Below are positions 36,380 through 49,000 of a DNA stretch of 64,000 nucleotides, in pieces. A program made the position numbers and the translations under genes. Below the pieces are notes generated by a model, which was not told where the DNA came from, made no database searches, and saw only the letters and a list, made by a program, of their open reading frames with translations. The stretch's first letter is position 1. Every line of letters begins with the position of its first letter. This DNA is from Girardinichthys multiradiatus. Taxonomy: Eukaryota; Chordata; Actinopteri; Cyprinodontiformes; Goodeidae. Location of the stretch: contig NC_061802.1 in the NCBI RefSeq assembly GCF_021462225.1, forward strand, positions 7,273,859 through 7,337,858. Reading direction: 5' to 3'.

Positions 36380-39300
36380 TAAACATGGTTAATTGTGAAT
36401 ATTTTGAAAATTATTGTGGACTTTTAGTGAATTAATAAAATTTGTGAAAAGTGCTCTGTTCACTCTCAATTGAGAATTTACATTTTTCTATTGAAAAATA
36501 ATCGGTTAAAGATATGAGATTTTCATATCGTTCTACTATCGTGCAATGCTTCCTCTAGCAATATTTTAAGAATTTAAGGAGACACTGGATTCTCCATAAT
36601 TTATTTTTTTTTATCTTCTCCAATGCTATAAATTAGCCACAATGCATTATAATGGCCAAGCCTGTGAGGTCTGAATGCCTCTGCAAGCAAATTTGGTCCT
36701 GAACCTATGGAAAAGACGTTCATATTAAATGGCCGTCGTGTTCTGGGTTGGCAGGGCGCCTGACGTGATGTCCTGTGAGGGGCAGAACCAGAGGCGGACT
36801 TGCTAGGAAGGGCTTGAGATTAGTTCCAACCATTTACATTTCCATCTCCACAACATAGAGAGGGACTAATCACCAGGTTAAGTGAACAGGATGAAGGAAA
36901 ACTAGGCAGAGTTTTTACTGGTGTTCTCGCTGTACCATTTCCTAAATTTGAACATTTCAACCATCATATTTTTCATTCCCAGAACATAAATATTTGTGCC
37001 ATCTGCAAAAAAACAATAGTTTACTGAAAGCCTCACAAATGTCAACATATAAAATAAAACATAGAACACTGAACCTTTTGAGACTTCATATTTAATATAT
37101 TTGAGGCCTGACATTTCATCAAACTATGCAAACTGTTTTGACCCTGCTTAAGCAGTTTAATGGGTGTCAAATGTATCATATTTTGTACATAAAATGTTGC
37201 AACTCCAATGCTTGGTCTGCAAATAAACAACTGTTTCCCAGCAACTCAATCAATTTGTACAGCAGTTAACTCCGTACAACTGCTGGAATAAATTATAGTT
37301 GCAAACGATTAAAGTTGCAACAGATCAAAAGGTGCAAGAGATTAAAAAAACAGCTGCTACCTGCATTTCTGTGGGAAATTCCTACAACTTTCAGATAATG
37401 CTGAGCTTTGATTTCTAATTCTAAACCCTTCTTTGTCCCTGATATTTCCCCACAAGATATGCAACTCTAGCATCCTGGAACATAAACAGGGAGGGAGGTA
37501 AGAAGGAATAGTACGGGAGTTAAATGTAAAGATACAGGAAGGTCAGGAAGTGGCGCTATTGTTCTCAGGGTCACATCTCTTTTCCTTTCAAAGCCTCAGA
37601 GGCATTTTCTCTCTGTTCAACCTGTGGATCTGACATAAACAAAACTTCTTGTCGCCGTAAGTATCTAGTCGCATTTCCTTTCCCACCCAAAAGAGGGCAG
37701 AGAAAAGGTTTTTATTGTATACTGACAAAGCATGGTCTATCATCTGAAGCAAATAACTGCAGACACACCCAGGAGAGGAGATAAATCATGTTAAAAGCTA
37801 ATATAAAACAAGATTCTCTGGATTATTGATGGGTACATACAGAAAACATTTGCAAAACCGCTTGGAATAGTTAGTTACCGTCACTTAAATGTAAATACAG
37901 GTAGTTTCAATATGAAGAATGACATACTGCTTTCACTACATGTTTCACTTCCTGGTTTGGCACGGCTGCCTCTGACCAGGTCTAATCCACCATTGGGCAG
38001 GGAAGACAGGAGGAGGCGGGAGTGAGAGCACACCTTAGTTACTCATTAACATGTTGTTCTGGGAATAAGCTGCAGAGTAAACCTCAGTCAACCTTTGCCC
38101 AGCAGTTCTCTATGTCACAGAGAAAGGCAGAAACAAATGTTTAGGCTTACTTGAAATGTGTGGGAAGACAGAGAGCAGGTGTAATCTCAGGCTGTCGGGC
38201 TTCTGACAAACAGGTGACCAGGTAAGACTTACCGTATGTTATTCAACTTTTTTACCCTTGTTAGGTTTAATCGGTACAGCTGTAACAGAAGAATCTCCCT
38301 CTGGGATCATTAAAGGATTCTGATTCTGATATCAACATCCGGGCTTTTAGAAGAAAGCTCTTTAGCAGTATTCAGGGCAGACTGTGTAAATGCTCCTCTA
38401 CTGAATGCAAATATAACCAGGTTATGCACACTAATTGCTTAAATGTAAGAAGAATTACATTTGCATGTTATTAGACAGGTTAAAATATGCTCTAAGATAA
38501 TCAGGCTAATAAGTATACAGTTTGGTTTTATCCTCTTCAAAAAGCTCTATCACAAAATATAAGAAGCCTGGTTGTAGTCTAGACCTAGTTGTAGTTGTTG
38601 CACCCTGATCAACTAATCAGTGTGCTGTCGCACACGTCAACCTCTATTACTTACAAGTTACTACGGAAATAAAGTCAGGAAGCTATGAGCAAAGACGTAG
38701 CTAACGCAAAAGCTTAAGCTAAAGCTAATTTTAGTTTCAGCACTTCCCTTCAAAACTGGAAGGAATTATAGATGAATATACTAGTTTATTCATAGTATAT
38801 TACATAATATATGTACCAGAAGAGACGCAGCAACATCCATAGTAATAGGGATTTTAAACTTTGTTTGGAAATTCAAAATCATTTTAAATACTTGGACAAA
38901 ATAATTTGATTACCAAGAAAACACAGTTTTCAGATCTGCATTCAAGAACATTAACCAATAATGGACAGTCTCATCTCATTGTTTCAGTTATTTTTGTTAT
39001 TAAATGTGATTACTTCGCTTGGTTGGTGTCAACACTTCAGAAAACTGTAAATTTAGGGAAACCTTGCACCTTTCTTGCACCTGCTAATACCTTAAAAGCT
39101 ATCTTTACTAACCAAAATGAAAAGTAAAATATAGAAATGGCTCATCAGTTTGCTTCATTTTAGATTCAGACAATTTTCCCTTGATCGACTCTGATCAGTG
39201 ATCAGAGGGCCAGATACTGAAAAGTCTTTTTGATCTTTTTTTATATTCATTAATTCAATAAAAACTAAGGATTTTTGTTTTCTAAATGCATCGACCAATA

Positions 39301-41404
39301 ATATGTGCTTTAATGCATTTTTTGAGTTTATTAAAAGCGAGATAATGATTAGGGACATATGCTTTGATGGATAAATCTGGATAATCCCGTAATTCGTGCT
39401 CTTTTTTTTATAGGATGCATAAACTGCTACCTCTAGGAAGGAACCTGCAGCTTTTTTTTTCTCAAAATTTTCAATTATTGGAATTTGTTTGAAAGATTTT
39501 AAAGAAATCAGGGAATCTGTATCAGTTAGGAAAAAACCTGATTGTTGCATCACTACTATTGTTGTTCTTTTTTAGGAATGCTTTATACAAAATGCTCTTC
39601 TTTTAGTTACGTACCTATACTGACCAACATGTGGGACATCAACTGTTTATAATCCAAATAATTATGCACCAGTAACAGCTGACCTTTACTGAATCACATC
39701 TATCCATTATCTTAGACTGTATAAACAAGTGAAATGGAATAGATTTAAGGCATTTCTTTGCCAACGTAAACGTATTATAAAAGTATCGGTTTGAAATCAT
39801 GCTGCAGGTTAAGAAGTATGTCTTTTATCTGTGTTTACATTCATGGCATACTCTGTGGATTTTTTGTTGAGACTGCTGTCACTTTGGTTTTGAGGGGCAA
39901 TAATAAAACATTTGAAAACGTGTTACTGAAGCTTTTCTGAAAAGAATTTCAGTGACGTTTTTTTTTTTTTGGAAAATCATTGTTGTACTGAGTTGAATAA
40001 TCAATCAAACTTATCAACAAAGTCTCTGTTAACTATTGCTTAGGGCTCAATAAATTCTATGCCTGTTTATTAAATTTGACTTACAATGGCATGACCTGAT
40101 TGCCTTTGAACATTTCAAAACACACAGAAGTGCATTTGTGAAGGGGTTGAAAATAAATACTAAAGCTCACATGCCCCTTTTTCTTTGTTAGGTTTTTGGT
40201 CATCTGTAGTCAACTTAATATCCATAAAGTATAAATATTTGTAATTACTACATACAAAAAAAGAAGATAGTGTGATTTGGTTATGTATGACTTCCATTTA
40301 TCACTCAAAGAAAACACATTTTGTGCAGTCTTAGGTAACTGGTTAAACAGTTAATTTTAGAAAAACATATATATAATAATTAGGTATTTTTTTAAACGGT
40401 CTTATTACACAACACGTTCACAGCAACTATTTTGGGTTAGGGTTAGGCACAGTCAATTTTAGAATAAAAAAAAGATAATAATAAGGTAGTTTTTAATATG
40501 GTCTGATTACACAAGAGGTTCACAGCGACACCACCCACACATGAAATACATACTTCTATCTCCCGCAGATCCACGTCCTGCTCTGCCTGCGGCATATATT
40601 TTGTTATGCTTTGCTTATATGAAGACAGAACAGGAAGAGATAAAGGCTTGTTTACAGCTACAATGCTGCAGAGAATGGCAGGACAAGACGAAGGGGAAGA
40701 AGCCTAATGGCTGGAGTTGAGCTCCCGGACTCCTCTCGCTATGAAAAATCTCCTCAGGGTCAAGAAAGTGAGCGAGATGTGCTGAAACCTTAAAACATCC
40801 CTGAGAAAGCAACAGGCACACTGTGGGGATTGAAAGAAAAGTCATAAATTTAAGAAGGAAAACACAGAAGAGTATTACACTAAGAACATGATTTATTTTC
40901 AATCCAAGGGTAAATTATCCTGTTGTACAACCACAGAATTCAAGCAAATTAAAATTAAGCTGAAGGGCATGCGTACACAAGGCATAGTTACAAGGCCAAA
41001 GTCTCTTTACTCTTCATCAAAACCTTTCACTGGTATCTGAACTGTTAAATCTTTAAGAAAATGCTGAGAATTACTATAATTGGAAGAGACAGCATTATGC
41101 AGAATTGCAAAACAGAATATTTAATTACTTTTGAGAACACAGGCCAGCAACTGCGCTGCAGACAAGTAAAACTGACTAATTGCATCTTTTTTAACCTTGA
41201 GTTGGTGTTCCCATTTTGAGATGATCCACCAGATAATGATGTTTAAGATAAGAAATATAAGTTGTGATTTACGCTAGTATTCTAATTTTACATACTATTA
41301 CAGCACAAACACCCATGTGTCATGTTTACATTGGCATTAAATTGATCTGAACCAGTGGTTGTTGCAATCAGCTCATACAGAAGGTTTTGATTGTTCTGAA
41401 AGGT
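36380..41404. other. Intergenic, no gene recognised
   Basis: AT-rich. Bases 38289-38332 (CTCCCTCTGGGATCATTAAAGGATTCTGATTC-type sequence) look like the 3' end of a fish LINE, based on memory of LINE tails. No coding exons seen on either strand. Confidence 0.4.
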
Positions 41405-41560
41405 AAATGGTAAATGGCCTGTACTTATAATGCTTTATCAAGTCCCCAGAGACCCCAAAGCGCTTCACACTACATTCAGTCATTCACCCATTCATCCACA
41501 CATTCACACACTGACAGTGGTGAGCTACATTGTAGACACAGCTGACCTGCGGGACACTGA
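41405..41560 (-). mobile_element. SINE 3'-end fragment
   Basis: AAATGGCCTGTACTTATAAT and TCAAGTCCCCAGAGACCCCA match, in opposite orientation, the 3' part of the SINE at 47955-48245. It is truncated and lacks the tRNA-like head. Confidence 0.7.
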
Positions 41561-41989
41561 TAGAAGTTATATGAAATTGTTCTTTTCCAGCGTTGTCGTC
41601 ATTTGGGGTTGGAAGTTTTGTCAACAAAGCTACATTTAAAAATTAACCTTGGACATGAATGAATGATTCCAGAAGTTACTCAATATGTTGGCATAACCTT
41701 GACAAAGCACTGGTATGCTATGAGAGGGGTGGTGTTCTTCTCTTTGTCCTGTGCGGCTCGCAGATCCTTCACTGACCTGTCAAGGTTCCCATTTTAGCTG
41801 CACTTTGTGAGGTATTTTGTTTTGAAAAAAATATTTATTTTGAAAACATACTAACTTCCATCTGTGATTGACTTCTTTATCCAGTGAGGATGCTTCTGCA
41901 TATCATCCAATTTTTATTGCAGTTAAAGCCACCTAATCCACCAGAGGGAGCACAGTTGAACCAGAAAGTTCTATTACCTCATAACACAA

Positions 41990-42440
41990 GTCATTTTTGC
42001 TTGTGGTGCCGCACACGTATGCCGTAATCCCTACCCTGCCACACAGAGAAAAACAATTTGCAGCCTCAATTACTCATCTAGTTGGTGAGAGCCAGGATAC
42101 ACTTGATCATGAGTTTAGTGTAATTGTGTCATCACGGAGTCAGCAAATAGCAAAGCTAAAAGAAAATATGAAGAAGAGCATAGACGATTTTTATCTGAAT
42201 GGGAGGAATTGTGTTTTTTGTTGCTGAAAGAAATGGGAAACCATTTTGTTTGCAATTCCCGACATCACTGTTACATTTTAAACGTAGAGTGCCAATTTTC
42301 TTCACTTCTTGCAAACAGGAGCTTCCAAAAGGCACTGAACTTTGCAGGCATAAGGTTAATATGGTAAAACGTCCATTAGAGAAGCAGACTCCAATTATCA
42401 AGCACTCAAAGACTGTCAAACTGTTAAAAACTGGTTAGGT
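41990..42440 (+). mobile_element. Possible hAT/ZBED-type transposase N-terminal relic
   Basis: Translation in pieces gives KRKYEEEHRRFLSEWEELCF (about 42156-42210) and, after a frame change, FFVAERNGKPFCL (42210-42260). The pattern resembles the N-terminus of hAT/ZBED-like proteins, where a Trp-containing helix precedes a zinc finger. The finger cysteines are mostly lost. A tentative reading with frames broken. Confidence 0.35.
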
Positions 42441-42829
42441 TTATGTTATAAGGCATTCAAGTTTCTATTGCTGCCACATCACAACATGGTGACATTACAG
42501 CTATGGTAAGATATTCTATATAGTTGTATTTACAGTTGAACACGGTGGATTCCACACTCTTCATTCCAATGCATGTGCATTCTTTAGATGTGCCATTCAG
42601 CCCAAAATTTGCCATATCCCTGGCTGATTTAGATTTAGTTTCATTGAACCAAGAAAGTTCTTTCTATTAGGAAATAAGATAGATAGTTCTCAACCATGTA
42701 AATGTAGTATCTGTCTTTCTCCACTGTTAAATGAATAATGTATCCTAGGCTGAAAGGCCATTCAGAAAGGAAGAAGCCAACTACTCCAAAAGCACAATAA
42801 AGAAGCCAGATTACAGTCTGCAAATGCAC

Positions 42830-43290
42830 TGAAGGACAAAGAGCAAATTTTTTGGAGACATGTCCTTAGTCTGATGTAACTGAAAAATAGTTAAAATAAC
42901 CATCATTAAACTTAGAGGAATAAGGAAGGAGATAGCAAGCCTGAGGACAACATCCAAGTTGTGTATTATGGGGTCACAGCATTATGTTATCAAGGTCTTT
43001 TACAACAGGATGCACTAGTGCATTTCACAAAACAGATGGCATCGTAACACTTGTACTGGTACTCAGTAACATCTTAACATGTAAGCCAGTAAAGATAAAG
43101 CCATAACCACAGAGCCAAATTAGTTGCAAAGTGGCTTAAGGATAACAGAGTCAAATTTGTAGGAAGAACTGGCCTCAGTCACAACAGTTCTGTCAGGAGG
43201 AAAGGGCCAAATTTCAAAGTATTTTAAGCTTGTGTAAAAATTCCCAAATTATAGTTTAGAAAGCAATTCTAAAAAATACTAAGGAAAAGT
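42830..43290 (+). mobile_element. Tc1/mariner relic
   Basis: Collinear fragments on the plus strand: AGTGCATTTCACAAAACAGA at 43017-43036 (LHKIDGI block), AGTGGCTTAAGGATAACAGA at 43130-43149 (KWLKDNK block) and CTGTCAGGAGGAAAGGGCCA at 43190-43209 (CQEEWA block). Same family as the minus-strand relic at 18850-19620. No open frame. Confidence 0.65.
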
Positions 43291-45041
43291 ATTCAAACTT
43301 CTGTATTTAATTAAAGTTACACATAAAAATCTTTAGAAATGATCTAGCTTGATTAAGCTATCATTTAACAAAAAACAAAAAAACAAAAAAGAAAATCTGT
43401 TTATTTTAAAATATTTTAATGTAAACATCTGGTTATCACAGTTTTACCTCAGTGAAAAAATGACATTTAGAAAATCTTTTGGTGGAAAGGATATTTAAAA
43501 AACGTGAAACAGAAACATCTGCAGAGAAAGAAACATATATGTTTTTTAACAGCTTGAGCCATGGTTCCTTAACCATCAAACATTTATGTTGACTGACAGC
43601 ATAAAAAGCTGAAGAGGTGTGTATAATCCTGTCAGGCTGGATTTTTTGAACATCTTTTTGTACTATAAATGCAGAGTTCTTTCCTACAGACTAGTGGATG
43701 CAAATTTCCAGGAAATATGTAAATAACTTCGCATGAAGCTCTTCTGTGGACAACAACTTTATATTTGCATTGAGAAAACCGACCAACAAACATTATGATG
43801 ACAGCCTAAAGTTGGTGTAGAACAGGTAAAGAGAGCAGAATAACTAAGTCCAGTGAAACTCACACACATTTTGATGATGAAAAAATGTATTTCTGTAAAC
43901 CTAAAGCCACACATGATCAACCTACAAAGTGTTCAGCTGTGTACTCCTCAAAGTGTTTCCATTTCCAGGTTTTGTGCTGAACAAACCTGTGAGTAAAAAA
44001 AGAGCACCAAATGCATTGTTTTTCATTTGGGGACATTTCCCATCTGTGCTGCATCAATAAAAAATAATTTTCAAACACTTTTATATTTGTTGTTGCAAAA
44101 CAAACAGTGCCTGCAGGCTTCCTTTTTATTGGCCTTTGAGATACTCACAGTTTGGAGCTTATCTGTTGTAGGAAGGAATGAAACATGTACTCAGATCCTT
44201 CAGTCTGCTCTCTCACACGCTCACTAAGTTGTGATTTTCTTTTTTTGTTGCAGCAACAAACACCTTAGAAGAAAGATTTCTACAGAATGAGGGAGTTCCT
44301 GTTTGCGATACACTTTCCCTGCTGTGTATAAACTCCAGAGAGTTTGTCCTCAATAATGACTTTTGAATAAAGCAACTTCTTTTTATGATGTTTTATTCTT
44401 CGTGTGCTTAGTGACATAATTAGGTCATTTGATTGTGTTGGTTCTTATAAAATATGCATTCATTAACAAATAATTCAGCACAATTTCCAACTAAAATGGT
44501 CATAACATTTGGGAATGTAACTGGAAAAGATTTTGTTTTCTACTTCTTCTTGTAAGGATGCCTTTGAAGCAAAAGGGTAAAACAGAAAATAAAATGTTCA
44601 AGCAAAAAGTTAATGTCTTATTTTCTCGACTTTCTACAGGATCTGGCCTGGCTGCTTCACAAAGAGTCTGGATCATAATTTAGCTTGTCTCGGTGATGCC
44701 CTCATGGGTCCCCCGTCGCTCAATCTTGCCACCTAGTGGAGCTCTGAGGGTTCAGCTCTGATCTGGTGAAGAGAAATCAGCCAACTACTTCCCTTATCTG
44801 GGGAGTTGCACGCCTTGTAACATCTTCCAAACATATTCACCTGTTAGGTACTGAGAAGAATGTAACACAAAACAGCTGATGAAAATAATAAAAAGCATGA
44901 ATTCAGGTTTCCTGTGGGTTTTGCCGAACACAAAGTGACTTATCTGGGATATATTCCCACAGCAGGAGGCTCCATGCAAGAAAAAGGCCTGAATTACCAA
45001 GAAAATAATTAAAAGCCTCATACAAAGAGAGACAGCAGCAA
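43291..45041. other. Upstream of C1orf210 orthologue; 5'UTR/promoter not resolved
   Basis: AT-rich. A short upstream ORF (ATG at 44974, 12 codons, stop ending 45012) precedes the coding start and would be in the leader if transcription starts further upstream. The transcription start itself is not identifiable by eye. Confidence 0.4.
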
Positions 45042-45090
45042 ATGGCATCATCAGTAAATGAAACATCCATACCACCACTAACAACTAACG
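45042..45090 (+). CDS. c1orf210: C1orf210 orthologue coding exon 1
   Basis: 49 nt: [16 protein letters not shown] plus the first base of a Gly codon. The donor G|GTAAGAG is strong (GT at 45091-45092). It was chosen because it is the ATG-led segment found upstream that leaves in phase 1 and gives a short, glycosylatable N-terminus like the human protein (NETN/NKT). Its length makes it invisible to ORF callers. Confidence 0.82.
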
Positions 45091-45943
45091 GTAAGAGAAG
45101 AATTTCCTGTCTGTTCATTAAAAAAGATTTTTATTTATTATTTTCTTTCTTATATCTCACGACAAAATATATTTGCCTTACATATATACTGTATTGCATC
45201 TGTCCATATTAAATTCAGACAGTGAATTAAGTTTCTTCCCAATAATATGATCATCTTGAGTAAAAATACTAGTATTTCATGGCACCACCATACATATTTA
45301 ACACAAAACTGTTTTTATTTCAAACAAGAAAGCAGCACATATTGTAACTGCTACAAACACATTTTACACACAATGTTTTGTAAAACAAATTATGATAATG
45401 ATTTTTGTTCATATACAGTACTGTGCAAAGGTTTTAGGCAGGTGTGAAAACATGCTTTCAGAAATATAAACGATGATTGTTTATTTTTATCAATTTACAA
45501 AATACTCAGTGGGCGACCCAAACATACAGCTAAAGTCATTAAGAACAATCTTCAGTGCAAAGAAGAATAAGACTTACTGGAAGTGATGGTATGGCCCCGA
45601 CAAAGCTGTGATCTCACCATCATGGAGTGTGTCTGGGATTACATGAAGAGACAGAAGGATGTGAGAAAGCCTACAGCCACAGAAGATCTGTGGTTAGTTC
45701 TCCAAGATGTTTGAAACAACCTACCAGCCGTGTTCCTTTAAAACTGCAAGTGGACCTAGAAGAATTGATGCTGTTTTGAAGGCAAAGGGTGGTCACACTA
45801 AATATTGATTTGATTTAGATTTCTCTTTTGGTCATTCACTGCATTTTGTTGTTTGATGAAAATAAATGATTAACACTTCCATTTTTGAAAGCATTCCTTG
45901 TTTACAGTATTTTTTCACACCTGCCAAAAACTTTTTCACTGTA

Positions 45944-46016
<73 letters not shown>

Positions 46017-49000
46017 AAAAATAATGAATAAACACCTGTTAATTAAGTAATAAAAGTGTATTCAGAAAACATAGCATTATGTCTTACAGCTAATCAAACA
46101 AGAAAATTAATTTAATCAGAAATCACGCACATCCTTTTGTTAGGTCATATCGAGAGCTAAAAGACATCAAAATCATTGTACCTGGGTGAAACAGAAAAGG
46201 AACTTGGCTGTTGCTTAGTGGTGCAAATTCATAAAATTTAGATGAAAGTAAATGATTAATTTAATCTGGAAAACAATGTCCCAAAGAGGGGGGAAAACAT
46301 GCAGCACAGGTCGCCGTGCCTGGGATTTGAACCAGGCAATTGGTTGGGGATCCAAAAGGAAAAATAATTAGGTCCTAAAACAAATTATGTAAAGACTTCA
46401 TGAAAACTAACTCAAATGGGCCTCTATTGTCACTTATGACTTCTGCCAAATCAGCTCAACATCTCCAGCTATATCGTCTGTATTTTAGATTATACACTTT
46501 ATTACCAACGTTTAAAACCATCGCTGCTGTTGTTAAAAGAAAATGTCTTAAGGAGCCATGCTTTATTGTAAAACTTTATTGTAAAACTTTAAAGTAAAAC
46601 TATTATGTTTTTGCGTTGTTTATTGCAATCGTTATTTCATCAAATTATCCTTTCAGTTATTTACTTGTACTTTTTTTGCTTGTTCAGCAACATGACTCTG
46701 AGCTGCACAAAGTACATAAAGTAGATAATCAACTGAAGCACGATGCTTCTCTTAAGTCCTGTGTCAGGTTTTTGCTGGATTTTTCCTCCTGTTCTTCTTT
46801 TAGTCAGCTGACCAGCAGTGCACAACAGCGGGCGAGGGTGGGGCAAAGCTGCGTGACTTTATGCCATTTACAACCAGAAAATCTTATTTCGACATTTTCT
46901 CTGGCAATTCATCAAAAGGACTCAAAACCATAAGTATAATATAAAGGACCATTTTAGAAACAGTTTAAAACCTTAACATGTCTTCATCCCATGACTACTT
47001 TCCACTGTTAAATTATCCTAAAACCACATCAAGTGAAGACTGCAGAGTGTGTGATTTTCTGTGATATTTTCTTACAGGCACCACGATAAGCCGAATACCA
47101 AAATACCCCAGTCACAACTGGGAGCTTTTGGTTGGTGTACTGGTCACGGCCATCTCTGTCTCCCTTCTCCTCGCCCTTGTTGCCAAATGTCAGGTGATCC
47201 GTCGTTACCTGGCCAGCTACAGGCACACACGTCTGAGGGAGCCCGATGCTGTCAGCCATTCTGACTCTTCAGGTTGGTTTTTAACCACATATCTACTATA
47301 ACAAAAAACTGTTGAAGGTTTCGACGTAAAGTATGATTTATAATCTATATGCAGTTTGAAGGCTAGTATTAAAGAGGTGAAAAATGCAAGTCTTTTTTTC
47401 TTCTATGTCTTTTTCTGACATTTATACATCCTGTACAGTATATATACCTGCAATCATCAGAAAATAACATTTTACCTCTGATCTTTACCAAATCACATAC
47501 TAACAATTGTTTTATTTTTTATGTTTATGTAGAATGTTTGTTTTATTTACATCCAAACATTTAGCACAAACTGTACATTACATTTTACTCAATATGAATC
47601 AATAAAGCAGGTATGTGTACTTCTTGCAGTATGGGCAGGTTCCAAGTCTTTCTGGAAATCAGCATCTTCATAAATAGTATTGGTAGAGGGAAGCATGGAG
47701 TGCTCCAAGAGTTATTCAAATAAAACTGACGGTGTATCTGTTTAGCATAGCCTTTAGGTTCTGCTGTTGTCAGACACACAAATTTGTCCGAAACATACCA
47801 GACATGTTTCAACGGCGAAACTTCCGTCTTCGTCAGAGGCTTCACTAGATGGTGAATGACGTGTTCAAATCAGCTGCTGCTCACTGAGGGTGTCAGCCTG
47901 TCCTTATATTAACAGGATGACACCACCACCTGCTGACGGCTTGACGCTGAAGGATGTCGCTCCAGGTGCGAGAAAGCAAGAAAGTCCTCAAGAGTTCGTC
48001 CTGTAACCTGTGGGTTGCCGGTTCAAACCCCCTCTCTGTCCGTCTCAGTCGTTGTGTCCTTGGGCAGAACACTTCATCCGACTTGCCTGCTGATGGTGGT
48101 CAGAGGGTGGAGCCTGTGCAGCTGCGGCTACAATGTGGCTCACCACTGTCATTGTGTGATTGGGTGGATGACTGCTTGTAGTATAAAGGGCTTTGGGGTC
48201 TCTGGGGACTTGATAAAGCGCTATACAAGTGCAGGCCATTTACTATTTGTCCCGGTTCATGGCCATATGGGCTTGCTTCTAGCATGGGGGGACTAGGGCT
48301 GACTTCAGTGAACAGCAGCTGACTTGAATACATCACTCACCATCTAGTGACACCTCTGACAAAGACCGACGTTTCGTCATCAAAACATGTCAGGTATATT
48401 TCTGACAAATTTGTGTGTTTGACAACTGAAGAACCTAAGGGCCATGCAGCACCAGAGGATACATAACATGGCTAGCCAAATCATCAGGGGATATAGACAA
48501 TTTAAATTGGAACTTAACTAGATTCTGTGCTTCTCCTTCTTTCTCCAGAGTCTGGGATCTTGTTCTCCAAATAAAATCCAATATTTACTTTTACTTTTAT
48601 GCAAAAAGAGAACTTTGGACCACTGAGTAATAGTCTACTCCTTTTTCTCTTTAGCTTAAGTAAGACATTTCTTAGCTTGAACAGCAATAACATTTTGTTG
48701 CTTTCTTTGTTGCTTGTGGATGGTTTCAAGGACTATGTGTTGGACAACTGTGAAATTAGGAGTCCCTATCACTAAACAGAGCATAACATTTCTGGTAAAC
48801 AAAAATATTTTCAATGATATTGTAATTTATTGAGATGCACCTAATGGTGGAATGGTATTTTTGAACATCAGAGGTGTTTGCACACATTTTTAACCATGCT
48901 TATTGTGATTTCAAGCCATCACTAGTTGTGATTTCAAGCCATCCTGCTTTCGCAAAATATTCTAAAATGTATAGGCAATGACAAGTGTAATAGGATTACT

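Noticed and set aside
46262..46345. Possible tRNA gene on the minus strand (B box GGTTCAAATCC)
   Set aside because: No acceptor stem pairing or correctly spaced A box; the downstream body is SINE-like.
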